From assembly GCA_030147745.1 (NCBI GenBank), contig JASBUS010000037.1, positions 1 to 51,319 of the forward strand: a stretch of DNA of 51,319 bases. Direction: 5' to 3'. Shown piece after piece: positions 29,095 to 36,778 of the stretch; the first letter of the stretch is position 1, and each line of letters begins with the position of its first letter. The notes beneath the pieces are model-generated. The model did no database searches. It was not told where the DNA came from and saw only the letters and a program-made list of their open reading frames with translations. A program made the position numbers and the translations under genes. This DNA is from Alphaproteobacteria bacterium. Lineage in GTDB: Bacteria > Pseudomonadota > Alphaproteobacteria > Micavibrionales > Micavibrionaceae.

Positions 29095-29646
29095 TTACTC
29101 AATTACTTCATCAGGGTAAATGCCCCATATATATTTTTTTTCAACCCATCCCCGATAAGCTTTAAAATCAAGCTGACAATATGAGCCTTGGCATTTCTTG
29201 ATTTCACCAATGGCGTCACGCTCTAAGGCTAAAACTTTACGGCTTTGAGGGTCAGGTTTTTTATAAGCTGGGATGGTTTCTTGTTCCGCATCAAGTTTGT
29301 GGATAAGCCCCATACGCTGTCCTGAAAGCAATGAACTATGTACCCAGCTGATTGATCCATCCATATCGCGGATCTGACGCCACGCATCAAATTCAGCGGT
29401 AACTTCAACAGGTAAATTATCACGTTTATAGACCCACTGGATTGGGTAACGCAGCGCTGGCCCAGTGCGGGCATTGACCTTAGATGAACGTAATGTCACA
29501 AAACGCGGGATCGGTAATCCAGTCACTTTGCCAAATTTCGCATCCGCCGCCGCGGCATGATTCACCATGCCTAAAACAGGCAGATTTGTGGCGCTAGACA
29601 TATAGATAACGGCGGTGAATATAAGGCTTAATGCGATGCGAAGCAT
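29095..29646 (-). CDS. Secreted bacterial SH3-domain protein
   Basis: This 183-aa protein begins with a probable Sec signal peptide (hydrophobic 4-17, Ala-rich AAAADA near 30-36 as a cleavage site). Residues about 46-105 form an SH3b-like repeat (FVTLRSSKVNARTGPALRYPIQWVY and DAWRQIRDMDGSISWVHSSLL) and 115-180 a second one ending in CQLDFKAYRGWVEKKYIWG. Such double SH3 proteins bind cell-wall or periplasmic ligands; the role is unknown. The start is placed at the Met-Leu-Arg-Ile because it gives the signal peptide; an upstream ATG at 29697 adds 17 basic residues. It is divergent from dusA. Confidence 0.82.
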   Translation of the reverse strand: MLRIALSLIFTAVIYMSSATNLPVLGMVNHAAAADAKFGKVTGLPIPRFVTLRSSKVNARTGPALRYPIQWVYKRDNLPVEVTAEFDAWRQIRDMDGSISWVHSSLLSGQRMGLIHKLDAEQETIPAYKKPDPQSRKVLALERDAIGEIKKCQGSYCQLDFKAYRGWVEKKYIWGIYPDEVIE

Positions 29647-29733
29647 AATCTTTACTTGACTCTGTCGTTTTATAGAAAATATAACACTGATACTCAATAG
29701 TTATAAAGCTAACGGCTCTGGTCAAGTATAAAT

Positions 29734-30747
29734 ATGGATAATAAGCAGGTAATAAACAATAAAGCGGATATTCGCATTGCCCCAATGATCGATTGGACCG
29801 ATCGTCATTGCCGCTATTTCCTGCGCCAAATTTCACCAAATGTGAAGCTATATACTGAAATGATCACATGCGGCGCGTTACTACATGGCGATGTTGACCG
29901 CCACTTGCATTTTCACGATAGCGAACATCCAATTGCCTTACAGCTTGGCGGCTCTAACCCTGCTGACCTCGCGAAATGCTGCGAAATAGCCGCGCCTTAT
30001 AAATATGACGAGATCAATTTAAATTGTGGCTGCCCAAGTGACCGCGTGCAAAGCGGCGCGTTTGGTGCATGCTTAATGAAGACACCCGATAAAGTGCGTG
30101 AATGTTTAAGTGCAATGCGCAGCGCCACCGATGCTGAAGTCACATTAAAATGCCGCATCGGCGTTGATGAATTTGAAAGTTACGACTTCTTGAAGGACTT
30201 TATTGCGACCACAGCCGAATCTGGCTGCAATGAATTCATCATTCACGCCCGTAAAGCATGGTTAAAAGGCCTAAGCCCAAAACAGAATCGTGAAATTCCG
30301 CCGCTACGCTATGACGTTGTGCATCAATTAAAGCAGGATTTCCCAGAACTTCGCTTCCTTATTAATGGCGGCATTCAGACGCTTGAGCAGATAAATGAAC
30401 AATTGGCGTTAACCGACGGCGTGATGATTGGCCGCGAAGCTTATCAGAATCCATATATATTGGCAGAAATTGAACGCCATATCTATGGCAACGAATCTGT
30501 GCTGTCGCGCGATGAAGTTGCACTGAAAATGATTGATTATGCACGCAGTGAATATGAACGCTGCGGCACACCTGTGAAATCTATCGCCCGCCATATACTA
30601 GGTCTTTATCAAGGTGAAAAAGGTGCTAAAGCTTGGCGCCGTACGCTTTCGGAGAGCCATAAGGTCGCCGAAAATCACTTTGATTTAATCAAAGACGCAT
30701 TGGATAATATGCACAGTAAAAAGGGACAAAGTTGCATCGCAGCTTGA
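29734..30747 (+). CDS. dusA: tRNA-dihydrouridine(20/20a) synthase DusA
   Basis: This 337-aa flavoenzyme reduces uridine in the tRNA D-loop. It begins the TIM barrel with IAPMIDWTDRHCRYFLR (DusA-specific), has LQLGGSNPADLAKC, and the catalytic Cys100 in INLNCGCPSDRVQSGAFGACLM. The FMN phosphate site INGGIQTLEQI and GVMIGREAYQNP are present. The subfamily call DusA follows from the DWTDRHCR and SGAFGACLM motifs. The start overlaps a short AT-rich region shared with the divergent SH3 gene. A second Met is not needed. Confidence 0.95.
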   Translation: MDNKQVINNKADIRIAPMIDWTDRHCRYFLRQISPNVKLYTEMITCGALLHGDVDRHLHFHDSEHPIALQLGGSNPADLAKCCEIAAPYKYDEINLNCGCPSDRVQSGAFGACLMKTPDKVRECLSAMRSATDAEVTLKCRIGVDEFESYDFLKDFIATTAESGCNEFIIHARKAWLKGLSPKQNREIPPLRYDVVHQLKQDFPELRFLINGGIQTLEQINEQLALTDGVMIGREAYQNPYILAEIERHIYGNESVLSRDEVALKMIDYARSEYERCGTPVKSIARHILGLYQGEKGAKAWRRTLSESHKVAENHFDLIKDALDNMHSKKGQSCIAA

Positions 30748-30817
30748 TCATACCTATAGATTGATTATATTATTCAGGGTCTGTCCCCTAGGCAGAATTT
30801 AAAATCTTCATTTTTTT

Positions 30818-30838
30818 CTTTGGCGTCTCACGCCGAAG
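30818..30838 (+). other. Leader hairpin before the 203-aa hypothetical gene
   Basis: CTTTGGCGT and ACGCCGAAG form a 9-bp stem (one G-U) with a CTC loop, ending 15 bases before the ATG at 30854. The T-run precedes rather than follows it, so on the plus strand it is not a terminator. It may affect ribosome access to the weak TAGG site. Confidence 0.45.
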
Positions 30839-30853
30839 CTAGGTTAATATTAT

Positions 30854-31465
30854 ATGGATTGGCAACGTTTAGACCGCAAAGCGACCGAAGCACTGATACA
30901 GAAAGCTGGATCAGCATCTGTGTTATTTTCAGCGCAAACAAGCGAAGCGCGCCGCGCGACTTTACCATTTTTGGATAATTACGCATTATACCGCTTAACC
31001 AATTACGCGGCTTTACCGATGATCTCGCTTGATTATCTGGTTAATGAAAATACGCCACAGAACGGTAGCGCTGTATTTTACCTTGATGGATCAACAACAC
31101 CAATCCTACACGCATTGCGTAACGACACGTTTAATTTAAGCGAAGAAACCGTCATTCCATACGTCAATTTCTTTTACAAAAATGCGCCAGATCCTGAAGG
31201 CGATATTTATGTGATTGAAGATTTAGAAAGCCTTGTTTTCTTTGATCTGCTTGATATGGAGCAGCAAGGCCAGCTTAGAAATAACTTCACCGCGCCACAA
31301 ATTATTAAACATTCTGATGGCAGTATAGAAGTGAAAGCCTGCCTTGTGTATCAAGGTAGCCTCGTTAAAGGTGATGTTTTCGTCAGTAAAGACGGCACAG
31401 TACGCATTAATAACATATATATGATGATACGCTCGACACCGGCCTATCATAAAATGGATCACTAA
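30854..31465 (+). CDS. Hypothetical protein (203 aa)
   Basis: This 203-aa protein is unrecognised. It looks cytosolic and alpha/beta, with an N-terminal helix (DRKATEALIQKAG), the VFYLDGSTTPILHALRND strand-turn and a beta-rich C-terminus (VKACLVYQGSLVKGDVFVSKDGTVRINNIYMMI) that resembles a small barrel. It is followed after 66 bases by another unrecognised gene. A stable hairpin lies just before its start. There is no good Shine-Dalgarno, though TAGG is 11 bases upstream. The function is unknown. Confidence 0.7.
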   Translation: MDWQRLDRKATEALIQKAGSASVLFSAQTSEARRATLPFLDNYALYRLTNYAALPMISLDYLVNENTPQNGSAVFYLDGSTTPILHALRNDTFNLSEETVIPYVNFFYKNAPDPEGDIYVIEDLESLVFFDLLDMEQQGQLRNNFTAPQIIKHSDGSIEVKACLVYQGSLVKGDVFVSKDGTVRINNIYMMIRSTPAYHKMDH

Positions 31466-31531
31466 CAAGAACAGAATAAACAAAGCTTGATCCGGCAAAA
31501 TTTAAGTTGAAGTTGAGAGAGAATACAATTT

Positions 31532-32146
31532 ATGAACATCGATAATAATCACAAGACAGAAAGCGAACTTCAGGGCCCCTTCTCTCAAATGGGTCAGCCC
31601 GGTGCATTGGACGCGCTGCGCCATGAACATCATGAAGTAGTTCTTCAAAAGGCACGTGAAACACTTGGTAAAGTGCCAACAGGTCAAACTTTACTGAAAT
31701 TGCTCGAACGTTATAAATTCCCGATTAATGTATTGCGTGGCAAAGAAATTACATATCTCAGCCCTGATGAAAAAAGCATCACCCTCTTCGCGCCACCTGA
31801 GTATAACGGCCTTGAATCTATCATCGCCATGGCGTTAGGCCTTGGTATCCGTGAGCTTGAGCAAGCCTTGATGGGTGCGACCCGACCAACTGAAGACATG
31901 GATGATATTACATATTGTCAGCGCGTCCTCACAAAAAGTGTTGACATAACTAAATATATGTGTATACTTGCTAATGAATTCCATGAACTAAAAGACGACA
32001 AGAAGCCTCTTGACAAGGTGATCGAATTGGGACATGGTGACGTATATACCGCATACGTAAATAAAGTTTCATATGAAGAGTTCGTCGACATCTTTGTCGA
32101 GAACGATATAGAGGCATATGAAAAAAATACAGGTAATAGTGAGTAA
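31532..32146 (+). CDS. Hypothetical protein (204 aa), possibly a degenerate metallopeptidase-like fold
   Basis: This 204-aa soluble protein is unrecognised by family. Its layout, GQTLLKLLERYKFPINV followed by YLSPDEKSITLFAPPEYNGLESIIAMALGLGIRELEQAL (about 50-115), loosely resembles small zinc-peptidase domains in which a helix carrying HExxH follows a DP-containing strand, but no HExxH is present, so catalysis by that route is unlikely. The comparison is inference only. A GAGAGAGAA sequence precedes the ATG. It is followed closely by a 48-aa ORF and a terminator, suggesting a three-gene transcript from 30854. Confidence 0.7.
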   Translation: MNIDNNHKTESELQGPFSQMGQPGALDALRHEHHEVVLQKARETLGKVPTGQTLLKLLERYKFPINVLRGKEITYLSPDEKSITLFAPPEYNGLESIIAMALGLGIRELEQALMGATRPTEDMDDITYCQRVLTKSVDITKYMCILANEFHELKDDKKPLDKVIELGHGDVYTAYVNKVSYEEFVDIFVENDIEAYEKNTGNSE

Positions 32147-32166
32147 GTAGAAAGTAAGGTGCAAAA

Positions 32167-32313
32167 ATGACTCGTGCAGGTAATACAACTACACATTTGA
32201 TGAATATGAGAAGCGCTCTAGCGCCGTCTATGTTGAATAAACTTCGTGTTTCTTCAATTCCAGAGACTGGCCACAGCATTCATGCAAATAAAGGCCCAGC
32301 ACCACGCATTTAA
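32167..32313 (+). CDS. Putative 48-aa small protein
   Basis: This 48-codon ORF starts 20 bases after the stop of the 204-aa gene, with an AAGGTG Shine-Dalgarno 5 bases before the ATG, and stops 27 bases before a strong terminator. The peptide is basic and polar (starts MTRAGNTTTH, ends NKGPAPRI), with no membrane segment. Its second half (LNKLR, then IPETG and AP) resembles the end of the 53-aa peptide at 32613, where LNALR, LPEAG and AAP occur in the same order. Its size makes the call tentative. Confidence 0.5.
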   Translation: MTRAGNTTTHLMNMRSALAPSMLNKLRVSSIPETGHSIHANKGPAPRI

Positions 32314-32342
32314 TATTGCGTTGATTTAAAGAATTCTAAAAA

Positions 32343-32367
32343 ACCGTCCGCATGGGCGGTTTTTTTA
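32343..32367 (+). terminator. Terminator after the 48-aa ORF
   Basis: ACCGTCC and GGGCGGT (one T-G pair) form a 7-bp stem around GCAT, followed by T7-8. It ends the transcript of the 30854-32313 cluster. Confidence 0.85.
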
Positions 32368-32382
32368 TGCAAAAACTTAGCC

Positions 32383-32474
32383 TTGTCATTCCGAGGGTAG
32401 CCGAGGAATCTAATTCACCAAACACCATAACGCGCACAAAACATGAGATCCCTCCGCTACGGTCGGGATGACAA
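32383..32474. repeat. Long imperfect inverted repeat (REP/palindromic element-like)
   Basis: A left arm at 32383-32411 (starting TTGTCATTCCGAGGGTAGCC) is complementary at about 25 of 29 positions to the right arm at 32446-32474 (ending GGTCGGGATGACAA), with a 34-base AT-rich spacer. The type resembles the dispersed GTCATTCCGAG...CTCGGGATGAC palindromes seen in many bacterial genomes. It is intergenic, after a terminator, and has no coding potential. No second copy is in the window. Confidence 0.75.
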
Positions 32475-32612
32475 AACAATGCCCTGTAATATAATTACCC
32501 ATTCAAAATAGTTATTAACATTATATTTCATTATTTTTTGAATCTGCATTGACAGGCGTCCCAAAACGAGTCATGGTGAAGGTAACGATAAATAAAACAA
32601 AAGAGGTGCAGC

Positions 32613-32774
32613 ATGAAAGCAGGACTTATTTCAGAGAGTTGTAAAAATCTAGGAAAGATTGAAACACTTAACGCCCTACGCGCAATTTCACACAATTGTT
32701 ACGCATTACCAGAAGCTGGTATCGCGACACTTGAAAACCGCGTATATGCTGCGCCAAGCGTCAAAGTCGCATAA
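32613..32774 (+). CDS. Putative 53-aa small protein
   Basis: This 53-codon ORF has an AAGAGGTG Shine-Dalgarno 5 bases before the ATG and is followed by its own terminator at 32796. A TTGACA element at 32549-32554 may be part of its promoter, though no good -10 matches. The peptide starts MKAGLISESC, has two Cys residues, and is mildly amphipathic with no transmembrane helix. Parts align with the 48-aa ORF 300 bases upstream (LN-x-LR, (I/L)PE-x-G, AP). The isolated unit of promoter, ribosome site, ORF and terminator supports a real small gene. Confidence 0.6.
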   Translation: MKAGLISESCKNLGKIETLNALRAISHNCYALPEAGIATLENRVYAAPSVKVA

Positions 32775-32795
32775 GATTTTATAACAGAATTCAAT

Positions 32796-32828
32796 AAAAC
32801 CGCTCTGTGCAAACAGGGCGGTTTTTGT
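32796..32828 (+). terminator. Terminator after the 53-aa ORF
   Basis: AAAACCGCTCTGT and ACAGGGCGGTTTTT form a long stem with one T-G pair and a GCAA loop, followed by T-rich sequence. It separates the small ORF from gcvPA. Confidence 0.88.
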
Positions 32829-32929
32829 TTGTGCATAATCTGCCCTGTTTACGGGCATAGCCTTGCTGAACGGCGCAGATAATTTATTATATCCTCATTC
32901 CATTCTTATTTATTTAGATGAGGCCAAAT

Positions 32930-34201
32930 ATGCGTTATTTACCGTTATCCGCCAAAGATCGTGAAGATATGCTTGCTGCGACAGGCGCTAAGAATATGCG
33001 CGAACTCTATGAAGACGTTCCGGATAGCGCTTATAACGATGCCTTAATCGAATCTCTACCGGCGCATAAAACCGAAATGCAGGTTGAACGCCATCTTGGC
33101 CGCTATGCGAACCAAAATATCAATGCGGCGACAGCGCCCTTCTTCCTTGGCGCGGGCGTTTATAACCACCACATTCCAGCCAGTGTGGATTACGTGATAC
33201 AGCGCAGTGAATTCCTGACCGCCTACACCCCTTATCAGCCAGAAATTGCCCAAGGGACATTACAGGTCATTTATGAATTCCAAACCATGATTGCCAAGCT
33301 TACGGGGCAAGATGTTGCCAACGCATCCCTTTATGATGGTGCGACCGCCCTTGCCGAAGCCGCCTTAATGGCGATGCGCGTTACACGCCGTGAGAAAATC
33401 ATCATCGCGAATGATATTAATCCTGATTATCACGAAACACTTACAACTTACCTAAAAGACGATGCCATTGTCGGCGCTGACCATAGCGAAGATATTGCGG
33501 CAATTGTTATTCAGTCGCCTGACTTCTATGGCCGCCCTGAAAAATACCAAATCTGGCGTGAAAAAGCCGATGCACTTGGCGCATTACTGATTGTCGTGAT
33601 TACGGAGATCATATCCCTTGGCATGCTTCCTGCCCCAGTTGAGGCGGACATTGTTTGCGGTGAAGGCCAAAGCATTGGCCTGCCGATGAGCTTCGGCGGT
33701 CCACATCTTGGGTTCTTTGCCTGCCGTAAAGATTATCTCCGTCAAATGCCAGGTCGCCTATGCGGTAAAACCCTTGATGCCGATGGTAAAGACGGCTATG
33801 TCCTCACGCTCTCGACCCGCGAGCAACATATCCGCCGCGATAAAGCGACATCAAATATTTGTACCAATCAAGGGCTATGTGCCCTCGCCTTCACAGTCCA
33901 TATGGCGTTGCTTGGCGACCTTGGTTTCCGCCAATTGGCACAACTTAACAACGAACGCGCCGTCCTTTTGGCGAATAAGCTTTCGTCTATCGATGGCGTA
34001 AAAGTTGAAAATGACAATTTCTTCAATGAATTCGTCATCACCCTGCCGAAAGACGCACATGATATCGTCAATGAATTAACCCATGACAACATCATCGCAG
34101 GCCTCGCCTTAGACGGCAACCGCCTCCTCATTTGCGCCACAGAACAAACCGAAGAAAGCGATATGGATATTTTGGTTAATGCATTAAAGGCGGTTTTGTA
34201 A
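32930..34201 (+). CDS. gcvPA: Glycine dehydrogenase (decarboxylating) subunit 1
   Basis: This 423-aa protein is the N-terminal half of a split P-protein. It has RYLPLSAKDREDMLAATG at the start, FLGAGVYNHHIPASVDYVIQRSEFLTAYTPYQPE, QGTLQVIYEFQTMIAKLTG and SFGGPHLGFFACRKDYLRQMPGR. With GcvPB it decarboxylates glycine and passes the aminomethyl group to lipoyl-GcvH. It carries no PLP lysine; that is on subunit 2. The start with GATGAGG upstream is chosen over an ATG four codons earlier. gcvT and gcvH are not adjacent, and gcvPB lies 2.7 kb downstream instead of next to it. Confidence 0.95.
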   Translation: MRYLPLSAKDREDMLAATGAKNMRELYEDVPDSAYNDALIESLPAHKTEMQVERHLGRYANQNINAATAPFFLGAGVYNHHIPASVDYVIQRSEFLTAYTPYQPEIAQGTLQVIYEFQTMIAKLTGQDVANASLYDGATALAEAALMAMRVTRREKIIIANDINPDYHETLTTYLKDDAIVGADHSEDIAAIVIQSPDFYGRPEKYQIWREKADALGALLIVVITEIISLGMLPAPVEADIVCGEGQSIGLPMSFGGPHLGFFACRKDYLRQMPGRLCGKTLDADGKDGYVLTLSTREQHIRRDKATSNICTNQGLCALAFTVHMALLGDLGFRQLAQLNNERAVLLANKLSSIDGVKVENDNFFNEFVITLPKDAHDIVNELTHDNIIAGLALDGNRLLICATEQTEESDMDILVNALKAVL

Positions 34202-34255
34202 GATATCCGTTGATAACTCCATCCAGTAAATTGAGTGCCTGCGTTTGGCGCGGTA

Positions 34256-34284
34256 AAATGGAATGGTCATAAGATTCCTTTTTT
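34256..34284 (+). terminator. Weak terminator after gcvPA
   Basis: GGAAT and ATTCC form a short stem with a 9-base loop, extended by A-T pairs, and followed by T6. If active, it would separate gcvPA from the downstream insert genes and gcvPB. Confidence 0.4.
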
Positions 34285-34343
34285 GACGTTCTTTGGAAGC
34301 ATTCGCTTCGTTTTTATCGCAGATATTTATATGGATGGATTAT

Positions 34344-35180
34344 ATGTCGATCAGCAGCCTTGACCGCGCCTATACCCTTACAACCAAAGACCATTACACA
34401 ATTCATGGCATAATCAACACGCCTGCGCGTTTGAATGGTCAGATGAATATTGGTAAAGTCGTGCTCCTCCCCGTCATATGTGAGCAAGATTTACATTCAC
34501 ATATGATGCAGTCTCTGCGTAAATATTATAATCAAAATGGCTATGATGTTATTCGCTTGTCCCTTAGCCATAGCGCGCCAGATGCACGTAATTTTGATAA
34601 CATCACTCTTGGTCATATGGCGGAAGACTTACGCCAAATTTGTGAACAGCTGCGCGTTTATTATAAAAACATCCATATCATGGCGCATGGCTTAACGGCA
34701 TTCGCCACAGCGCTTGCCAATGCGGATTGCGATGGTCAAAGCTTAATTGAGCCTTGCTTTGTACCCTATGAGAATTTTGTTGAATCTGGTTACAGCTATC
34801 GCCGTGAATTGGGCGTGTATCAAAGCCTTCTTAATCCAGTCGCCTATTTAACGCCGTCATTGGTTGAAAGCTGCAAGTTATTTGATCATAAATCATGCCG
34901 CTATATGATCGAATCTATCGATCGCCCAACCCAATTTATTTGGGCACAATATGGCTTTGGCGATAATTTCTCTGCCCTTTATAAGGCGCATCTGAACACC
35001 CATGCCGAAAGTGTCACGGTTAATCATGCAGACCACAATTTCCAAATTGGGGACAGCATCGACCATGTTTGCAGCAAGGGCCTAGAATGGTTCAGCTATT
35101 GCAGCCATATGTATGATTTATCCGCAATGGGCATAATCGGCGCGGGCGCAAGTGCGGTAGATAAGCTTATACACATATAG
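34344..35180 (+). CDS. Alpha/beta-hydrolase-like protein without the usual nucleophile
   Basis: This 278-aa protein has an order of elements like serine-aminopeptidase/acyltransferase hydrolases: KVVLLPVICEQDLHSHM (lid/oxyanion region), YDVIRLSLSHSAPDA, and IHIMAHGLTAFATALA where G-x-S-x-G is expected. Here the nucleophile position is Gly (A-H-G-L-T) and not Ser. A possible acid (GFGDN) and His (VNHADHNFQ) follow in place. It may be a non-catalytic relative or a different enzyme. A GGATGG Shine-Dalgarno precedes the chosen ATG; in-frame ATGs at 34293 and 34335 are earlier. It has no signal peptide. It lies in the block between gcvPA and gcvPB, so a link with glycine cleavage is unproven. Confidence 0.68.
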   Translation: MSISSLDRAYTLTTKDHYTIHGIINTPARLNGQMNIGKVVLLPVICEQDLHSHMMQSLRKYYNQNGYDVIRLSLSHSAPDARNFDNITLGHMAEDLRQICEQLRVYYKNIHIMAHGLTAFATALANADCDGQSLIEPCFVPYENFVESGYSYRRELGVYQSLLNPVAYLTPSLVESCKLFDHKSCRYMIESIDRPTQFIWAQYGFGDNFSALYKAHLNTHAESVTVNHADHNFQIGDSIDHVCSKGLEWFSYCSHMYDLSAMGIIGAGASAVDKLIHI

Positions 35181-35267
35181 AGCTATGCCATTACAAAAAC
35201 TCTTGATTGAATAGATTTTTTGTTTATAAACCAAAGATCATTTTTCAATATCTATGGAGTAAGTTCT

Positions 35268-35864
35268 ATGCGTAAAATTACCGCTTTGGCTGTTTTAGTC
35301 ATGCTTTCAGCCTGTGCCCCACAACATACAAAAGTTATTCAACCACTAGATCAAAACTATCGTGGCGCCCTGAATATCAAAAATATTAAAGTGACATATA
35401 GCGACCTTAGCGTAGAAAAAATCTCCGCCCTAGACTCTAAACTTGCTTCAAAAGGTCAGGAGAGTGGTACACCAGAAGAAATTCAATACCAACCCTTCAA
35501 CGTCTCGTTTAAGGAAGTTGCCGCTAAGTCATTAGAAGAGCGCGATGGTAATGGTGTTAACCAAGCCGATATTACTATTGAAGTTGACAACCTTAAACTT
35601 GCGAATGCTGTTGCCACAATTCTTATTGGTGATATCGACCAACTATCTGGCTCAGTTAAGGTAAATGATTCAAAAACAAAAGAGCTATTAAGTGAGTTTT
35701 ATGTTGATGTTTTTAAAGGCTCTGGCGGCCTTCTTGGCCTAGCCATACGCGGCGGCGGCGTTCGCGAGAAACTAGCAGCTCAATTCGCTGAATATATTGG
35801 TGATGAACTTGGCTTTGAAAAAACAACTGTAGCTTACACACCAAAGAAGACGATCAATGAATAA
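35268..35864 (+). CDS. Putative lipoprotein (198 aa)
   Basis: This 198-aa protein has a lipoprotein signal: MRKITALAVLVMLSAC with lipobox LSAC and Cys16 as the lipidated residue. The mature part is alpha/beta with VDNLKLANAVATILIGDIDQLSGSVKVND and ends in KKTINE. It resembles outer-membrane lipoproteins of unknown function, but I recognise no family. A GGAGTAAG Shine-Dalgarno supports this start. Its end overlaps the next lipoprotein gene by 8 bases, so these are co-translated. Codon use looks more AT-rich than in the surrounding genes. Confidence 0.78.
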   Translation: MRKITALAVLVMLSACAPQHTKVIQPLDQNYRGALNIKNIKVTYSDLSVEKISALDSKLASKGQESGTPEEIQYQPFNVSFKEVAAKSLEERDGNGVNQADITIEVDNLKLANAVATILIGDIDQLSGSVKVNDSKTKELLSEFYVDVFKGSGGLLGLAIRGGGVREKLAAQFAEYIGDELGFEKTTVAYTPKKTINE

Positions 35865-36393
35865 ATTTCCTTTACTGATAATTCTTGTTTTTACTCTTAG
35901 TGCTTGCGTACACAACGTAAGCACTAAGGATGTTGATGTTGAAATTAGAAATGCTTATCTAAACAAGCTAAACAAATCAAATCTACAAATTAATCTGGCA
36001 TCTGCTGATAAACTAAACCATCAAGCAACAGCTTTAGGCCTTGGTTGCAGCGCACATAAATATGATCTAGACCTTAAAAATGATTTGATTGAAGCATTAA
36101 ATTTGGTTGATAAAGACAATGAAATTAATAACACAGACAAATTCGATATAAGCGTGACCCCTGATTGGGCGCGAAGTAATTTCAAATGTGTAATTGATGG
36201 TTTCGCCACAGGGCGTTGCCAATCACTTGTCGAAATTTCTGGCACTATAAATTATGCTTCTGGTCGAAATAAGCCCTTTAAGATTTCAAAATCTGTAACA
36301 AAAGAAACTTCCGCATGTGGTGGCGCCTTAACTTCTTTACAAGAAGCTAGCTTGGAGGCCATTTCGGATCTAGCGAGTATTGTTAAGAAATAG
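35857..36393 (+). CDS. Putative lipoprotein (178 aa)
   Basis: This 178-aa protein starts MNKFPLLIILVFTLSACVHN, a lipoprotein signal with lipobox LSAC and Cys17. The rest contains five further Cys-spaced positions (for example Cys59, Cys112, Cys121) that could form disulfides, and a possible helix at the C-terminus. No family is recognised. It overlaps the preceding lipoprotein stop by 8 bases and ends 7 bases before the start of the next, forming a tight three-gene lipoprotein unit. Like its neighbours it uses AT-rich codons. Confidence 0.75.
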   Translation: MNKFPLLIILVFTLSACVHNVSTKDVDVEIRNAYLNKLNKSNLQINLASADKLNHQATALGLGCSAHKYDLDLKNDLIEALNLVDKDNEINNTDKFDISVTPDWARSNFKCVIDGFATGRCQSLVEISGTINYASGRNKPFKISKSVTKETSACGGALTSLQEASLEAISDLASIVKK

Positions 36394-36400
36394 ACCTCTT

Positions 36401-36778
36401 ATGCATAAATTCACCATCCTAGTTTCGCTATTATTATTATCAGCCTGTGCTATCTCTGGTCAGGAGATTCACGCTGATCAATTAGAAGCCTTTAATATTG
36501 GCGAAACACATATATCAGATGTAGAAGAAGCCTTAGGTCAGCCGACATCCAAGTCGACTGACTCCAAAGGCTATAAACATCTTTTATACATAAATGGATT
36601 ATACACAATAAAGCCACAAACGTTTTTACCTTACGTCGGCGAGCATGTCGGCGGCACAACAGAACGTACAAAGACATATGCATTCAGCTTTGACCACGAC
36701 GGTCTTCTATCTAATATTAGCTTTTCTCGTAAAAAAACTGACGGCATGGGCTCTGCCCTACCTACAGCAGAAAAATAA
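36401..36778 (+). CDS. Putative SmpA/OmlA (BamE)-like lipoprotein
   Basis: This 125-aa protein has a lipoprotein signal (MHKFTILVSLLLLSAC, Cys16). Its core FNIGETHISDVEEALGQPTSKSTDSKG (about 33-59) fits the SmpA/OmlA fold, in which a G-x(T/E)-x-x-x-V-x-x-x-L-G-x-P pattern follows a short helix, then beta strands (HLLYING, TYAFSFDHDGLLSNISF). BamE-type proteins assist outer-membrane protein assembly, but many paralogues of this fold have other roles. The start is the ATG with the signal peptide; an upstream in-frame ATG at 36380 lies in the previous gene's tail. It is the last gene before gcvPB. Confidence 0.72.
   Translation: MHKFTILVSLLLLSACAISGQEIHADQLEAFNIGETHISDVEEALGQPTSKSTDSKGYKHLLYINGLYTIKPQTFLPYVGEHVGGTTERTKTYAFSFDHDGLLSNISFSRKKTDGMGSALPTAEK

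Noticed and set aside
30818-30838. Hairpin as a terminator after dusA
   Set aside because: On the plus strand the T-run precedes the stem rather than following it, and no minus-strand gene ends here.
32820-32930. Glycine riboswitch before gcvPA
   Set aside because: I looked for the conserved glycine aptamer cores and did not see them. Only a small unclassified structured region is present.
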